DNA from: Humulus lupulus | Taxonomy: Eukaryota > Streptophyta > Magnoliopsida > Rosales > Cannabaceae | Direction of reading: 5' to 3' | NCBI RefSeq assembly: GCF_963169125.1 | Contig: NC_084801.1 | Span: 73,411,696-73,475,695 of the forward strand | DNA length: 64,000 nucleotides | Shown here: piece after piece, positions 44,367 through 54,835 of the stretch | Numbering within the stretch: the stretch's first letter is position 1 | How the letters are laid out: the number at the start of each line of letters is the position of its first letter | The notes under the pieces: generated by a model | What the model saw: the letters and a program-made list of their open reading frames with translations, nothing else | Database searches by the model: none | Told to the model about the DNA's origin: nothing | Program-made: the position numbers and the translations under genes

Positions 44367-46488
44367 CTTCCCTTCTTCACTTGGTCAGATACAACTCTAT
44401 AAGCATACTTCCACCAAGAACGAGGATCAGATTTCATGGAAACATGTGGACGAAAATGCGCATATTTTAAGCGTTGATTAAAGGCAGAAAAGTTATCAAC
44501 TAGTTTTAACATATCCTTGTATCCATCATGCAACAACAAGATACTAAAAAATTTCAAGGCCAATCAAAACATGCCTCCAAGTATCCAATCACAGTTGAAT
44601 TATGAAATTAAACCTTTGATAAACAGAGAATGACATCATCCAAATTAACTGTTGCATTCTGCAAATGTTGATCACTCTTAGCCAATTCATTTTCCCTTAG
44701 CTTTATATACTTTGCATTTCCTGTAATTGGTTCCAGAATATAAGTGTGCTGTTTGACAATTCTATCAGCAGGTTTGCCTTCTTTAGTGCCATATCCAAAA
44801 ACCTGAAGCAAATAAATGATCAAAGTTTCATAGTTTGATCATGCCCTCAACATATGTAACTGCAAGAATAAACTAAATATTGGTTCTACCTGGACCCACT
44901 CAGAAAGAAGCAAATCCTCCCATGGGTTGTCAATATGCCATGGGATTATATCAGAATCCAGATAAAGTGCAAGTTGGTCAAGTTCAACAGACTGTAAAAA
45001 TTAAAATAAAAAATCTTATTAAAAACAAGACTGTAATAAGGATTAAATTAGTGATAATCATATTATAATTTACTGGCTATGTAACAAATTGCTACTTGTT
45101 ATCATGTCAGAACTTTGGTGTACCGTGTATTGTGGGTGAAACTTCAAATATATGCAGGAATGCAACATACTTTAAATTTAAAATATGATAAATGAATACA
45201 CATCTCGGCCAAGCATTCAATCAAATTTTCTTCCCCTTAATAAAGAAACAAATATCTTTTATAACAAGAAAATGAAAATTGCAATTGAAGACTTTTATTT
45301 AGTAGTTTTGTTAAAAAGTTGCAAGCGTGTGTTTCCTCACTAACTCACAACTGTGCATTTCAAATTATATATATGAGACCTTCTTAAAGAGAATAAAACT
45401 TAAACTTGATTGAATTCATATCAATCGACACCCTATAAGGAACAAAATTAGGAACCTTTTGTATACGGTCTAGTGAACCACCAGCAATAAAAGTCTCATT
45501 CCCATTGTCATCAACTGTCACAGCTAAGAGTTTCTCCAAGGTCACACGTGCTGCAAATGGGTGACCAGGATTGCTAGAGAATAGGAAATTAAAATTCAGA
45601 CAGAAAATAAGAATCCAAAGATTCCAAAATATAAAATTCAACTTGCTATTACACACCTTTCACTGTCCTCATATCTGATATGAATATTTGAAATTGAGAG
45701 TTTCAAATTTCCAACTATAGTGTTGATAAGGGAACCCAACCATGATTGATTCTTCAATTAAAAATATATACATATTAGTACAGTTATAATCATAATTGAC
45801 AACCCAATATATGTATAAACATATGTATGGTTCAAAAAGATCAAAAGGTAAATCCTAAAAAAGAATAACGTCATAGCATTTGAATACTACAACAAAAACT
45901 TGATACAATATTTGTTATCAAAGATTCAAAAATAGCACATAAGATGCTTAAGAACCAAATATAAAGTTCATATACACGTACAGACACATAAGAATATAGG
46001 CATCACATAATATTTCCTTATACATAAAAAAATTATTACCTATCAATTATGTTAGTCACCCTTTGCTTTGTAAAGAGTCAAGTCAAGTAAATATATCAGA
46101 TGTATGGATGCTAAGGCATGCCATTGTCTGTATCAGCAGTTAGCACAAATAGTTTCCATGAACCATCTAGTCAAAGATTCACCCTATTATAATTTAAGTT
46201 ACACTGATAAAAGAATTGTGTAATCTTACCAATTCAGACTTTAATTGTTGAGCCTTCTGTACCAACTTCATTTCCATTTCCTATTTCCAAACATAAAAAT
46301 TATTCAGAGGATCATTCAAAGGTATATCGGTAGGCACATCATTATTGTCTTACCCGCACTCAGCTTTTCTTAGCTTCTTGAATGGCATCTTCAGTGGACC
46401 CTTGAACTTGCGTTGTAGGTTCAACTAACAAAAAAATATGATCCAGATGAACTACAACTGGGTCCTGACCAAGCCTACTCCAAGGTAC
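44367..46488 (-). pseudogene. VPS13: VPS13-like lipid-transfer protein, exons 3-9 (broken)
   Basis: VPS13 is a bridge-like protein that carries lipids between membranes; its N-terminal chorein domain is encoded here. Exons on the minus strand: 46488-46354, 46280-46230, 45751-45657, 45573-45456, 44991-44890, 44802-44614 and 44527-44367, with compatible phases. Recognisable stretches include VPWSRLGQDPVVVHLD, MKLVQKAQQLKSE, SNIHIRYEDSESNPGHPFAA, DNPWEDLLLSEWVQ, HTYILEPITGNAKY and FNQRLKYAHFRPHVS. Lesions: exon 3 ends KKS-stop-VR (TGA where an Arg codon is expected, near 46359), and the acceptor before exon 9 reads AT instead of AG at 44529-44528. Later exons of this more than 3,000-residue protein are absent. 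I infer a truncated pseudogene, possibly a transposon-captured fragment. Confidence 0.85.
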
Positions 46489-47626
46489 CTTAATTTGGGA
46501 ATATCACAAAAAACATCATTAGTTAAATGTAAACAGCATCCAAAATCACAAAAGATGTCATTCAAATTGCTTCCAGCAAGAAAATTATATAGGTGATCTC
46601 TCAATTTTGTGAAATTTCTAATATTTTTATTCATCACTACAAAGAAACTAATTTTATCTTATTTTTTGTTATTTCTTTTTAAAAGAAACGAAACAAATAT
46701 ATGCACAATAAGGCGGGGGGGGGGGGGGTGGGAATAGATACAAAAGAGGGACCTAGAAAATAAATAAACATGCATAGCAAAAAGAATAAAATCTCTTATA
46801 AAAAATCAGAGAAAGAAGAAAGTGATGAACTCACAGAGAAGACGAAGGTATATGAAACGCAGAGAGAAAAGAATTTGTGGAAAAATCAGATTGTATTCGA
46901 TAATAATATGCCTCTCACTACAACTTTAAGGTCTATTTATACATTTTATTCAAGGCTAGCTAATGACTAATAACAATTAAGTAACAATTAAAGTTAAATA
47001 CAACTAGCAGCTAATAACTAAATTACAGACTAATTGACTAATTAGTGACATCAGAAAGGCTGAATACTTTATAGATTGGAAAAGAAAAAGTTATATACAA
47101 GTGGAAAAGGTATCATCATACATAAAAACATAATTATAGCCACAAATATAAATCTTCTTTCAAACCCCGCTTAAAAAATCACAATGCTATTGAAATTCTC
47201 ATAGCATGAAGTAAGTTTCCACAAACTAAGATCAGTAGCCCGAACAGCCACACCAATGTCCCAACCATTATTGTTGAAACTCACAAACTTACGCTTAGTG
47301 ATGTTGTGCCACAAAGAATATGGCTCATTCAGGAATCTCTACAACCATTTTCAAAATAAGAGACTTATTCTTCTAAAAATTTTCAGATTGTGTGGATTAT
47401 TTGGCTGAAAGAAGAATAAAAAAAATAAAAAGAACTGGGTGTGGCTTCTCTAAGGGAAAAGGTTCAAATTTTAGCATCTTTTTTGGCTTATGTGACAATG
47501 TAATTCATGGATTTCCCTCTTTCTTTGATCATTCTTGAATGGAAAATTGTGTGATTTAGCTAGTTTCTTTTTGGTTTTGCTCTTATTAATGCTAGATGTT
47601 TTATTTACGTCTACTTTATGGAGATA
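46489..47626. other. VPS13 intron 2, part left of element D
   Basis: AT-rich. Contains a poly-G run near 46716-46728 and, at about 46820-47100, a stretch with a reverse-oriented TATAAATAGACC that resembles a copia-type LTR; no ends could be fixed. Confidence 0.5.
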
Positions 47627-47631
47627 ATAAC

Positions 47632-48520
47632 TGTTTACCAAGTTTTTCGGAAACGAATACAAACAGAATAATAAAAAGATAAGAACTGTAGAAGTGCCGA
47701 AATGTAACTAAACAAACAGTGTTTTTACGTGGTTCAGGCGTTAACAAGCCCTAGTCCACGAGTCGATGTTATTATACTTGGAAAAGATTACAGTAAGATG
47801 GCTGGTGTACAAGAACTTCACACACTCACAGTGTTTCTCTCGGGTACTCTTGAAGAAGATGAAGCTAGAGAGATTATTGTAGAGTTCTTGCTATGTGATC
47901 TGTTGGTTCTCTCCCTTATTGTAAAATGAGGGGGTCTTTATAGCTAGGGTTTTGGATTAGGGTTTTTCTCTACGTCCATGAGTCTTAATTACACCAGCCA
48001 TAAATAGGGGATACAATTACTGTAGTAGCATGGCTACAAGACTCTATGTGGGTATATTTACGTGAAAGTATGGGGAATACACAAAGCCAGCCGTCTTTTC
48101 CAAGTTGTCAGCGGAACAGTAGGCGAAAAGGTACCCTTAGGCGTGCTGGGATGTGTGCGACTTTGACCTGTCGGGCGTGTCAGGCGGGATCCTGTCTCAG
48201 GTGGATATCATTCCAAATATGCCTCCTCCATGACTCGACCGCTTGGTTTTGTTCCGTGCGAGGCACGGAACTGTTTTCGCGAAGACCACTTGAAGAGCTT
48301 CTCCTGGAAGGGGCTTCCCCGAAGGATACCCCTTCGGGAGTCCGGGAGAGTTAACGAGTTTCCGTGTCATGTTTGCTTGAAAGAGTAATCCGGACACTAA
48401 ACGGGAGAGGCGAAGCCTTTCTGTCCATCCGCGAGCTCTGGTCACCTACAGTGAAAGACATTGGTAATTCTGCTTCCCCAAGGATATCAATCTAAACGCT
48501 ATCCGGAAATCTGGATAACA
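47632..48520 (-). repeat. Element D 3' LTR (889 bp)
   Basis: Minus-strand TATA box TATAAAGA at 47942-47935. It matches 61956-62844 with about seven substitutions. Small plus-strand frames within it are incidental. Confidence 0.9.
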
Positions 48521-48534
48521 TTTACCCCCCAAAG
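48521..48534 (-). promoter_or_regulatory. Element D polypurine tract
   Basis: The minus strand reads CTTTGGGGGGTAAA immediately before the 3' LTR. Confidence 0.75.
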
Positions 48535-48988
48535 TCACGGAGCTTTGAGAGATCCGGGAGCTTGTACAGTCCTCCGGGTATTTCGGTTTCTTAGATTAGG
48601 CGAGGGGCCACCTTCTGTGTTCCCGGAAGGGTTCCTTTTTCCCGCCTGAGTGTTAGTATGAAAAAGAAAGGGAATTTCTTCTATTTGAACTCAAGTACTC
48701 AAGTGCGGCAAGGACCACGCGTCATGCTGGGGATGGTTCTGCGACCAAGAATTGTGCGTGAGGCGACTAGTTGAGTATGCATGCGTCAGTCATCTGAGTA
48801 ATGATTTGACGGTTTTTAATGGTACTCCGGGCCCGAGGTGGTATAATGATGTGAAATAAATACGTTATTCCCATCCGAGGAGTCATAAATAGGATCGTCA
48901 CTTCCTCTCCAACCGTTGGATCTGATGCACACGGAATGGGAAGATCGGGACCGTCCATTTGAGGAATTCGAAACGACTTCTTCCCTGC

Positions 48989-48996
48989 TATAAAAA
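48989..48996 (+). promoter_or_regulatory. TATA box of the antisense gene of element D
   Basis: TATAAAAA on the plus strand, opposite to gag-pol. Transcription would start about 25-35 bp downstream, giving a pyrimidine-rich leader that runs to the GTAAGT donor at 49279. It is outside the LTR (which ends 48520), so it would be an independent internal promoter. This is predicted from sequence only. Confidence 0.5.
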
Positions 48997-51900
48997 TGAG
49001 GGAACGGACCTTTCTTCCTCTTTACGCTTTCAAATTCTCTATCTTTCGGATTTTCAGATTTCCAAACCTTCGAACTCTCAGGCTTCCAAGCTTCCGTTCC
49101 TTCGAACTTGCCACTTCTTTTGGTAAGGGATCTAGAAACTTTTCTCTTGATTTGGCAGTGGGTTTATTCGCTGAAGTTCATGGTTTGAATCGCCGTTCGT
49201 CTTTGCAGCTTTTACTTCTCGCGATCGTGCTGTGCAGTGATCCGGTTACTCGTTCAACCTCCAACTACCCGAATACCAGTAAGTATTTCTACTTTGCTCT
49301 TTCCTCCCAAACCGTAGGTTGTTGGTAGTTGTTAGAGTTGAGGTTTCTGCCATTATCGCCTATGTGCATGGGTGAATAGGGCTTTGGTGGGCATGTGATT
49401 GATGTGAGTCGATAAGTAGTCTTTTTTGCATGCTTTGACGATTTGCGTTTGGAAAGTCGTTCCTTGTTTTACTGTTTTAGGGCATAAGCATGATCGCCTT
49501 TAGGGTGTCTTTCTCTGGAAAAACACTTCTTTTGGTGGGCTTAGGCTCGGAGTCTGAGTCTGGTTCCTTGCTGCCCTTCGGGTGGCATGGTGCCAACCCC
49601 TCGGCAAGCTCGGTGGGAGCCTCTCCAAGCAGTTTTCGGGGAGGGTCTCCCCGACGCCTTTGATACCACTAGGGTATGACAAGGGTGCTGACTGCTTAGA
49701 GTGTTTTCTTCTTTGTTTCTTTTGTTCAGTGAAGAACATCTCAAAGGAACAACTCCTCGCTGTGGTGGAGGCTGATTCTGCCCAGGAGAAGGGTTCCCCT
49801 GTCGCTGGCGCAAAGGGGAAAGGAAAGGAAAAAGTGGTCGCGGCTAGCCCACCGACTTCCAATAGTTCAATCTGGGAGATGGACCAGAAGCCGAACCTTT
49901 TCAGGAATTACGGCATGCTGGAGCTACATTCCTCCGAGGCAGGCCTGAAGAACATCCCAGGTCTGATGTGGCACCGTCTTTCGGTGCTGGGCGAGTCGGC
50001 TAGCGAGAGTCACGAGGGCTTTGGTGCCTGGAGCTGGGCACACATAGTGTGTGGGGCGCACTTGCCCCTAAGAAGTTACTTTGCTAATTTCTGTGTGAAG
50101 GCGGGGATTGCCCCCTTCCAGTTGATTCCCCCCAGCTACAAGCTCCTAGCGGGGTGGTTCATCTTTTGCAAGTCCCGGAAACTGGAAGCTCCTACCCCGG
50201 AGGAGGTGCTGTACTTCTACGGGTTGAAGTCTCAGCCTATGAGGGGTCATTCAGACAAGGTGGGGTTTTACAGGCTGGAAAGGCACCCGGACGTGATGTG
50301 TCCCACCTGTCATACCGCGAGGGTTCCAGACCTCCGGGAGTACTGGTTCCTGACGACTGGCTTCCCACTGAAGAGGTTGCCAGCCCTTTCTTTGGACTTC
50401 AAAATCCCTGGTAAGTGCTCCTTCCTCTCCTTTTCAACTTTGCTTCTTTGCGTTTGATTTGCCTTTCGGGAGGATCTCTAATGCTTGTATTTGAATTTTG
50501 CAGAAGTCGTTCCGCGGACACCTCGCTGTGCGGAGATGATAAGGAGGTCCAAGTTCTACGAAGGGCTTTCGGAGGAAGAGTTGAAAGTGGAGGGACTTGT
50601 GACCTCCGAATCTTTGAGGGAGTATGGGCTACTCGCCTCTTTCCAAAACATCGAGCCAGTGAGTGGCAGAGGGCAAAGTCAGGTGTCAGCTGACATCCGG
50701 GAGCAGATTGCCCTGGAGCTGTCCAAGGTGATCACCCAAGCCGCCCGGGACGAGAATACTTTATCTCCTAGTTGGGCGGAGAGGTTCCCTGACCCCCAAC
50801 CGGAGGAAGAGGAGATCGAGGCTCACCACGCCGCGGCTTACCCTAACGAAGGGGCTCCGGGGGCTAGTACCTCCGGGAGAGGTAAGACTAGTTTTCGATT
50901 GATCCACACCCCCAGCCTGTCTGAGGTTTCCCGGACCTCTCAGATAGGGTTCGATCCCCGCTTCCTTAGGCTAGATCCGCGCAGGATACCCTTTGACAGA
51001 TATTGCGATAGGGTAGATGAGCTTCTCGGGTGTCTGAGTGACGGTAGTCTGCCAGAAGGTGTCATCATGGTTGACCCTTCTTCCCTCAGCATGTCATTCC
51101 CGGACTTCAAGGAGTACGGGAGCTTCCTGGAGCAGGAAGCGGTGTTTTGTTTTGCTCGGGGAAGGCCATCCACGTTTCTCGTGCATGGTCGTCCCTTTCA
51201 AACTTTTCTTTTTCTTGTTTCTTGTTCTCTGCTGGCCAACTTGCTTGTGCTTTTATGTTGTTGATAGTCTTGTCTTCCGCTTATCTTGTTTCTCATTGCT
51301 TGTTGGTTCGTTAACCTTGCTTCGTATGTTTCTTGCAGAGTATCCAGAAGCCAAGATGTTGGGGAGAGTTACTTTGCTCATTAAGAAGGCTGCCACCAGC
51401 CAAGACCCGTCCACGGGGAAAGGACGGAAGACCAAGGCTGGTAGGGGGGGTAAAGCTGCCACCCCCAAGAAGACAAGTGGCGAGGCGCAAGCGTCTCCGG
51501 GGGTAGAGAAGTCTCCTGCCGACGGGCCTTCCGAGACTATGATGGTCTCGAGTAGCAGCAGCGACGGGGAAGGGCTTGTGTTCTCCGTGAAAACAACTGG
51601 GGTGAGCAAGCGTCCCGGAGAAGATGCTGAGGGCGCTAAGAAGAAACGCCTTAGACACTCTTCTCCTGGTCGAAGGCAACAACGACAGCAACCACAACTA
51701 CAACAACAGCAGCAACAAGAACAACAGAGACAATCACCAACGCCACAGTGGCAGCAACAACAACATCCAAACCAGCAGCAGCAACAAGGGCAATTACTTA
51801 CGCTGCCGCAGCAGCAAAAGCAACAACAACAAAGGCATTCGCCCCCGCCACCGCAGCAGCAAAAACAACAGACCGGGGCCTTAATACCCTGTCTGCCTCC

Positions 51901-53457
51901 TCCTCCAGCCCAAAGGGAGTCCACCCTTTCGGGGTCTCCTTCTTCTCAGCAAACAAGCCTTCCTCTGCCTGGCCTGAAGTTCCACTTCCCGCAGAAACCA
52001 ACCCGTTTCCCCGCTGCCCTCCTGGAGGGTGTAAGACAGGCCGATAATTTTTGAAGAGACGGTTGGAGGCTGAGAAGGCCATTACCCAGGGAAGAGCAGA
52101 CAACTTGTCTGCCGTGAAGAGAGCTGAGTTGGCCGAGGGGGTGAGGTCTCTTCACCTGGCTGGAGCGGTTTTGGATGGCCCAGCCTTGGAGAAAAGGCTG
52201 GTGCCTAGGCTTGGACGTGCATTGGCGCCGTTCGGAGCGGAGATGATGGAGGACATGGCCCTGAGCTTGTGCGAGCTCAATTCTGAGAAATGGGCCATCA
52301 GTAGCAGTAAGGATCCGCTGTTGCTGACACATGCCGTGAAGCAACAATTGTCTGGGGTAAGTCGTCAGTTGTTGTGTTTTGGGATCATCTGTCTTTTGGT
52401 CCGGCTTAACTCATTCTGTTGTCTTTCCTTGCAGGCCTCTATGATCGCGGAACGCTCGTTCCGGGAGGTTGGTGCAGTTCTAGTTCAGCTGGAGGAGAGC
52501 CAGCTGGCTCGCCAGGCCTTGGAGGCGGAGAAGCAGAAACTGACCCAACAGGCCTTGGAGGCTTCGGAGAAGATTGATCAGGTCCGGCGCACGGCTGAGG
52601 AAGAGGCGGAGAAGAAATATCTTGCCAAGTATCGAGAGTACCGGGCCAACACAGAGAATGAGTTCAGACAGCGGTCGGATGAGATGAAGGCCGAAAACTC
52701 CCAGCTCCGGGAAGAGCTGTCCCAAGCCAGGGTGGAGAAGGATACCTTGGAAGCCCGCTTGCAATAAAAAAATGATCTCCTCCTTAAGTAGCAAGAGGAA
52801 TATTCCACTCTTCAGAGTAAGCTGCACGAGGAGGAGCAATTTCATAAGAGGAGCAAGGATCTCGTGTCTATGCTGGAGTTGGGGCTCGCCGAGAAGGATA
52901 AAGAGATCGGGGCCTTGCAATTCACTGCCAGGAGGCATGTGACCGAGAAGCAATCCGTGCTGAGCCAAAATAGGGAGCAGCGCAAGGAGATTGATTCTCT
53001 TAAGGGAGAGCGGGATGCCTCCAAGGCCGAGATGGACAAACTAAGGGCTCAATTAGCTGTCGCGGAGGCACAGCTGGCAACCTCCGAGGCGGAGCGCTTG
53101 AAGGAGAAGGAGGATGCCGAGGTGATACTGAACAGGACGATTAATATATCGCATGTGGTCCTCATGCATCAACTCTGGAAAGTGAACCCGGAGGTACTAG
53201 GCTATCTGGGAGAGGATGCCGACGCCATGAGGGAGAAGCTACAGGTGTGGGATCAAGGCCCAGAGGTGTACGTCCAAACTTACAACATTGACGAACGTAC
53301 TGGAGCCCCTGAGGAAGGAGATCCCGGAGAGGCGGGGACCTCTGAACCTTCTCGTGACGAAGTTCCGCCTTCCAATGAGCCGACTCCACCAGCCTCAGTT
53401 GAAGTCGATGTCTCCGAGGCCGCGGTCGTGGAAGCTGCAGCCACCCCCAATGCTTGA
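48997..53457 (+). pseudogene. Element D antisense gene: Transposase_28-like domain, poly-Gln and coiled coil, five exons
   Basis: Exons: leader to 49278; 49730-50410; 50504-51187; 51339-52356; 52435-53457. Introns 1-3 share phase 1 and intron 4 phase 0, with GTAAGT or GTCGTC donors and pyrimidine-CAG acceptors. The first likely start, ATG, arises by joining A (49278) to TG (49730) and reads KNISKEQLLAVVEADS. Exon 2 holds FCVKAGIAPFQLIPPSYKLL and AGWFIFCKSRKLEAPTPEEV, resembling the 'putative gypsy type transposon' (Transposase_28) family. Exon 3 is acidic. Exon 4 is Lys/Ser-rich, then poly-Gln (51680-51870). Exon 5 is a long coiled coil (EKQKLTQQALEASEKIDQVR, AEMDKLRAQLAVAEAQLATS). Lesions: a one-base shift in the T-run at about 52050, TAA 52765-52767 and TAG 52789-52791 (both fit Gln to stop). 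The role is unknown; extra ORFs are known in Tat elements. Confidence 0.7.
51675..51875 (+). repeat. CAA/CAG-rich poly-glutamine tract
   Basis: Imperfect CAA/CAG array inside exon 4 of the antisense gene, encoding runs such as QLQQQQQQEQQ. Expansion-prone; the opposite strand shows only low-complexity Cys/Gly frames, which I disregard. Confidence 0.85.
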
Positions 53458-54835
53458 AGGGGTTTTACCTTTAATTACTTTTCATTTGAGTTTTTCATTG
53501 CAGACATATTTTCCATAATTATAGCATTCTCCTTTCTTTTCTGCCGAGTTCTTTACTTATCTTTGCGTTTAGGGTAGTCTTTTATACGGTAGAAACTGTT
53601 GTAGGGGCGCATGAGGTTTTGGTTCCAACGGCCAGAACCTATGCACTTCCCACTTGAAGCTCTAACGGCTGATGTCTTTTCCCACGTAGTTTCTAGGTTA
53701 CGAAGGTTTCCTGGTTCCAACGGCCAGACTCCTTTCACCGTATTTTAGCTTTCCTAAGGCAAATAGCCAATCCCGGGACTTGTAGTCATACTGTTCGTTG
53801 GGATTGCTAAGGTGAGCCGTTCCATGGCTCGGAACGGGAGTTCTTTTGGTGAGCGTCGCTAGACTTAAGGTTAGATCTTTGCGAAGCAAAACTAACTGTT
53901 GTTGCGAAGCTCATGGCGGCTGACTTCCGGGACCTGGCATGGAGCCCTGCGAGGCAAGGCTCGTTACTGTCGGGGAAATTGCCACGCCCACCAGGTGTGA
54001 TCCCGGAGCAGGGGCTTTGCGAAGCAAGGCCTGCTGTGAGTGGGGGATCGACTATGTCTGCTCCTGGAGCTGAAACTTGCAATGGTCGAGGAGCTCGCCA
54101 TGCATTATTTTGTGAGATCCGGAGCTGGAGCCTGCGAAGCAAGGCTTACAACGGTCGCGGATCTTGCCATCTTTCGCCTTGCGGGACCCGGAGCTGGAGC
54201 TTGCGAAGCAAGGCTTACAACGGTCGCGGATCTTGCCATCTTTTGCCTTGCGGGACCCGGAGCTGGAGCTTGCGAAGCAAAGCTCTACAGCGATCGCGGA
54301 GTGTTTTGCAAAGGACTTGTCAGGGAGTTGGGGGTGTTTCGGCGTAGCTCTCTGAACGTGCCCCAACCCCCAGTCCTGTTCATCGCTGGGCTACACAGGA
54401 GATAATTTTCATGATACATAATGGCAGGCATTTCAATGGCAATTTTCACATAAGCACATAATGCACATATGACACGTAATGCAAGCATGTTCATGGCAAC
54501 TAATTAACCTAAGCTTAACAATTTAAAAATTCAAACACAATGCTAGCGCATAAGTGGTGTTCTGTGTATGTTTTGTTCAAGGGGCGTATGGCTATGCCTT
54601 AGCCATGTATACCCCCCCAAGTGAGCATGGGGTCCGGACGTCTCCGGACCGCGTGGTCACTTGTTAAAACGCAGCTTTGAACACAGTGATAAAAAGTGCA
54701 GTAAAGGCGGAGTGAATCTCTCTGTGTTTCATTAAATTAGCCTGCTAGGCGCGTGTTTTACAACAGGGAGGATTATTTCCACATTTTTCACTTTTGCTAA
54801 TTTCACCAAGGACTTCCGACTAGATAGTCCGGGGC
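53458..54835. other. Element D spacer between antisense gene and pol, repeat-rich
   Basis: Contains the 69-bp tandem array and dispersed TTGCGAAGCAA hairpins (53877, 54014, 54130, 54199, 54268), then AT-rich DNA to the end of pol. The two convergent genes (antisense gene ending 53457, pol ending 54836) both end into this spacer. No coding domain is seen. Confidence 0.65.
54119..54300. repeat. 69-bp tandem repeat array
   Basis: Copies start GGAGCTGGAGC at 54121, 54190 and 54259, exactly 69 bp apart; the third is partial. Each contains the hairpin GCTTGCGAAGCAAGGCT or a one-base variant. Confidence 0.9.

Noticed and set aside
46716..46730. Poly-G run as a G-quadruplex regulator
   Set aside because: A single G homopolymer in an intron. 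It may be a sequencing or slippage artefact, and nothing around it suggests a regulatory role.
51253..51924. 223-codon Cys/Gly-rich minus-strand frame
   Set aside because: Mirror translation of the CAA/CAG poly-Gln tract of the plus-strand gene.
54119..54300. Direct repeats checked as a CRISPR array
   Set aside because: The units are contiguous 69-bp tandem copies without unique spacers, and this is a plant genome.
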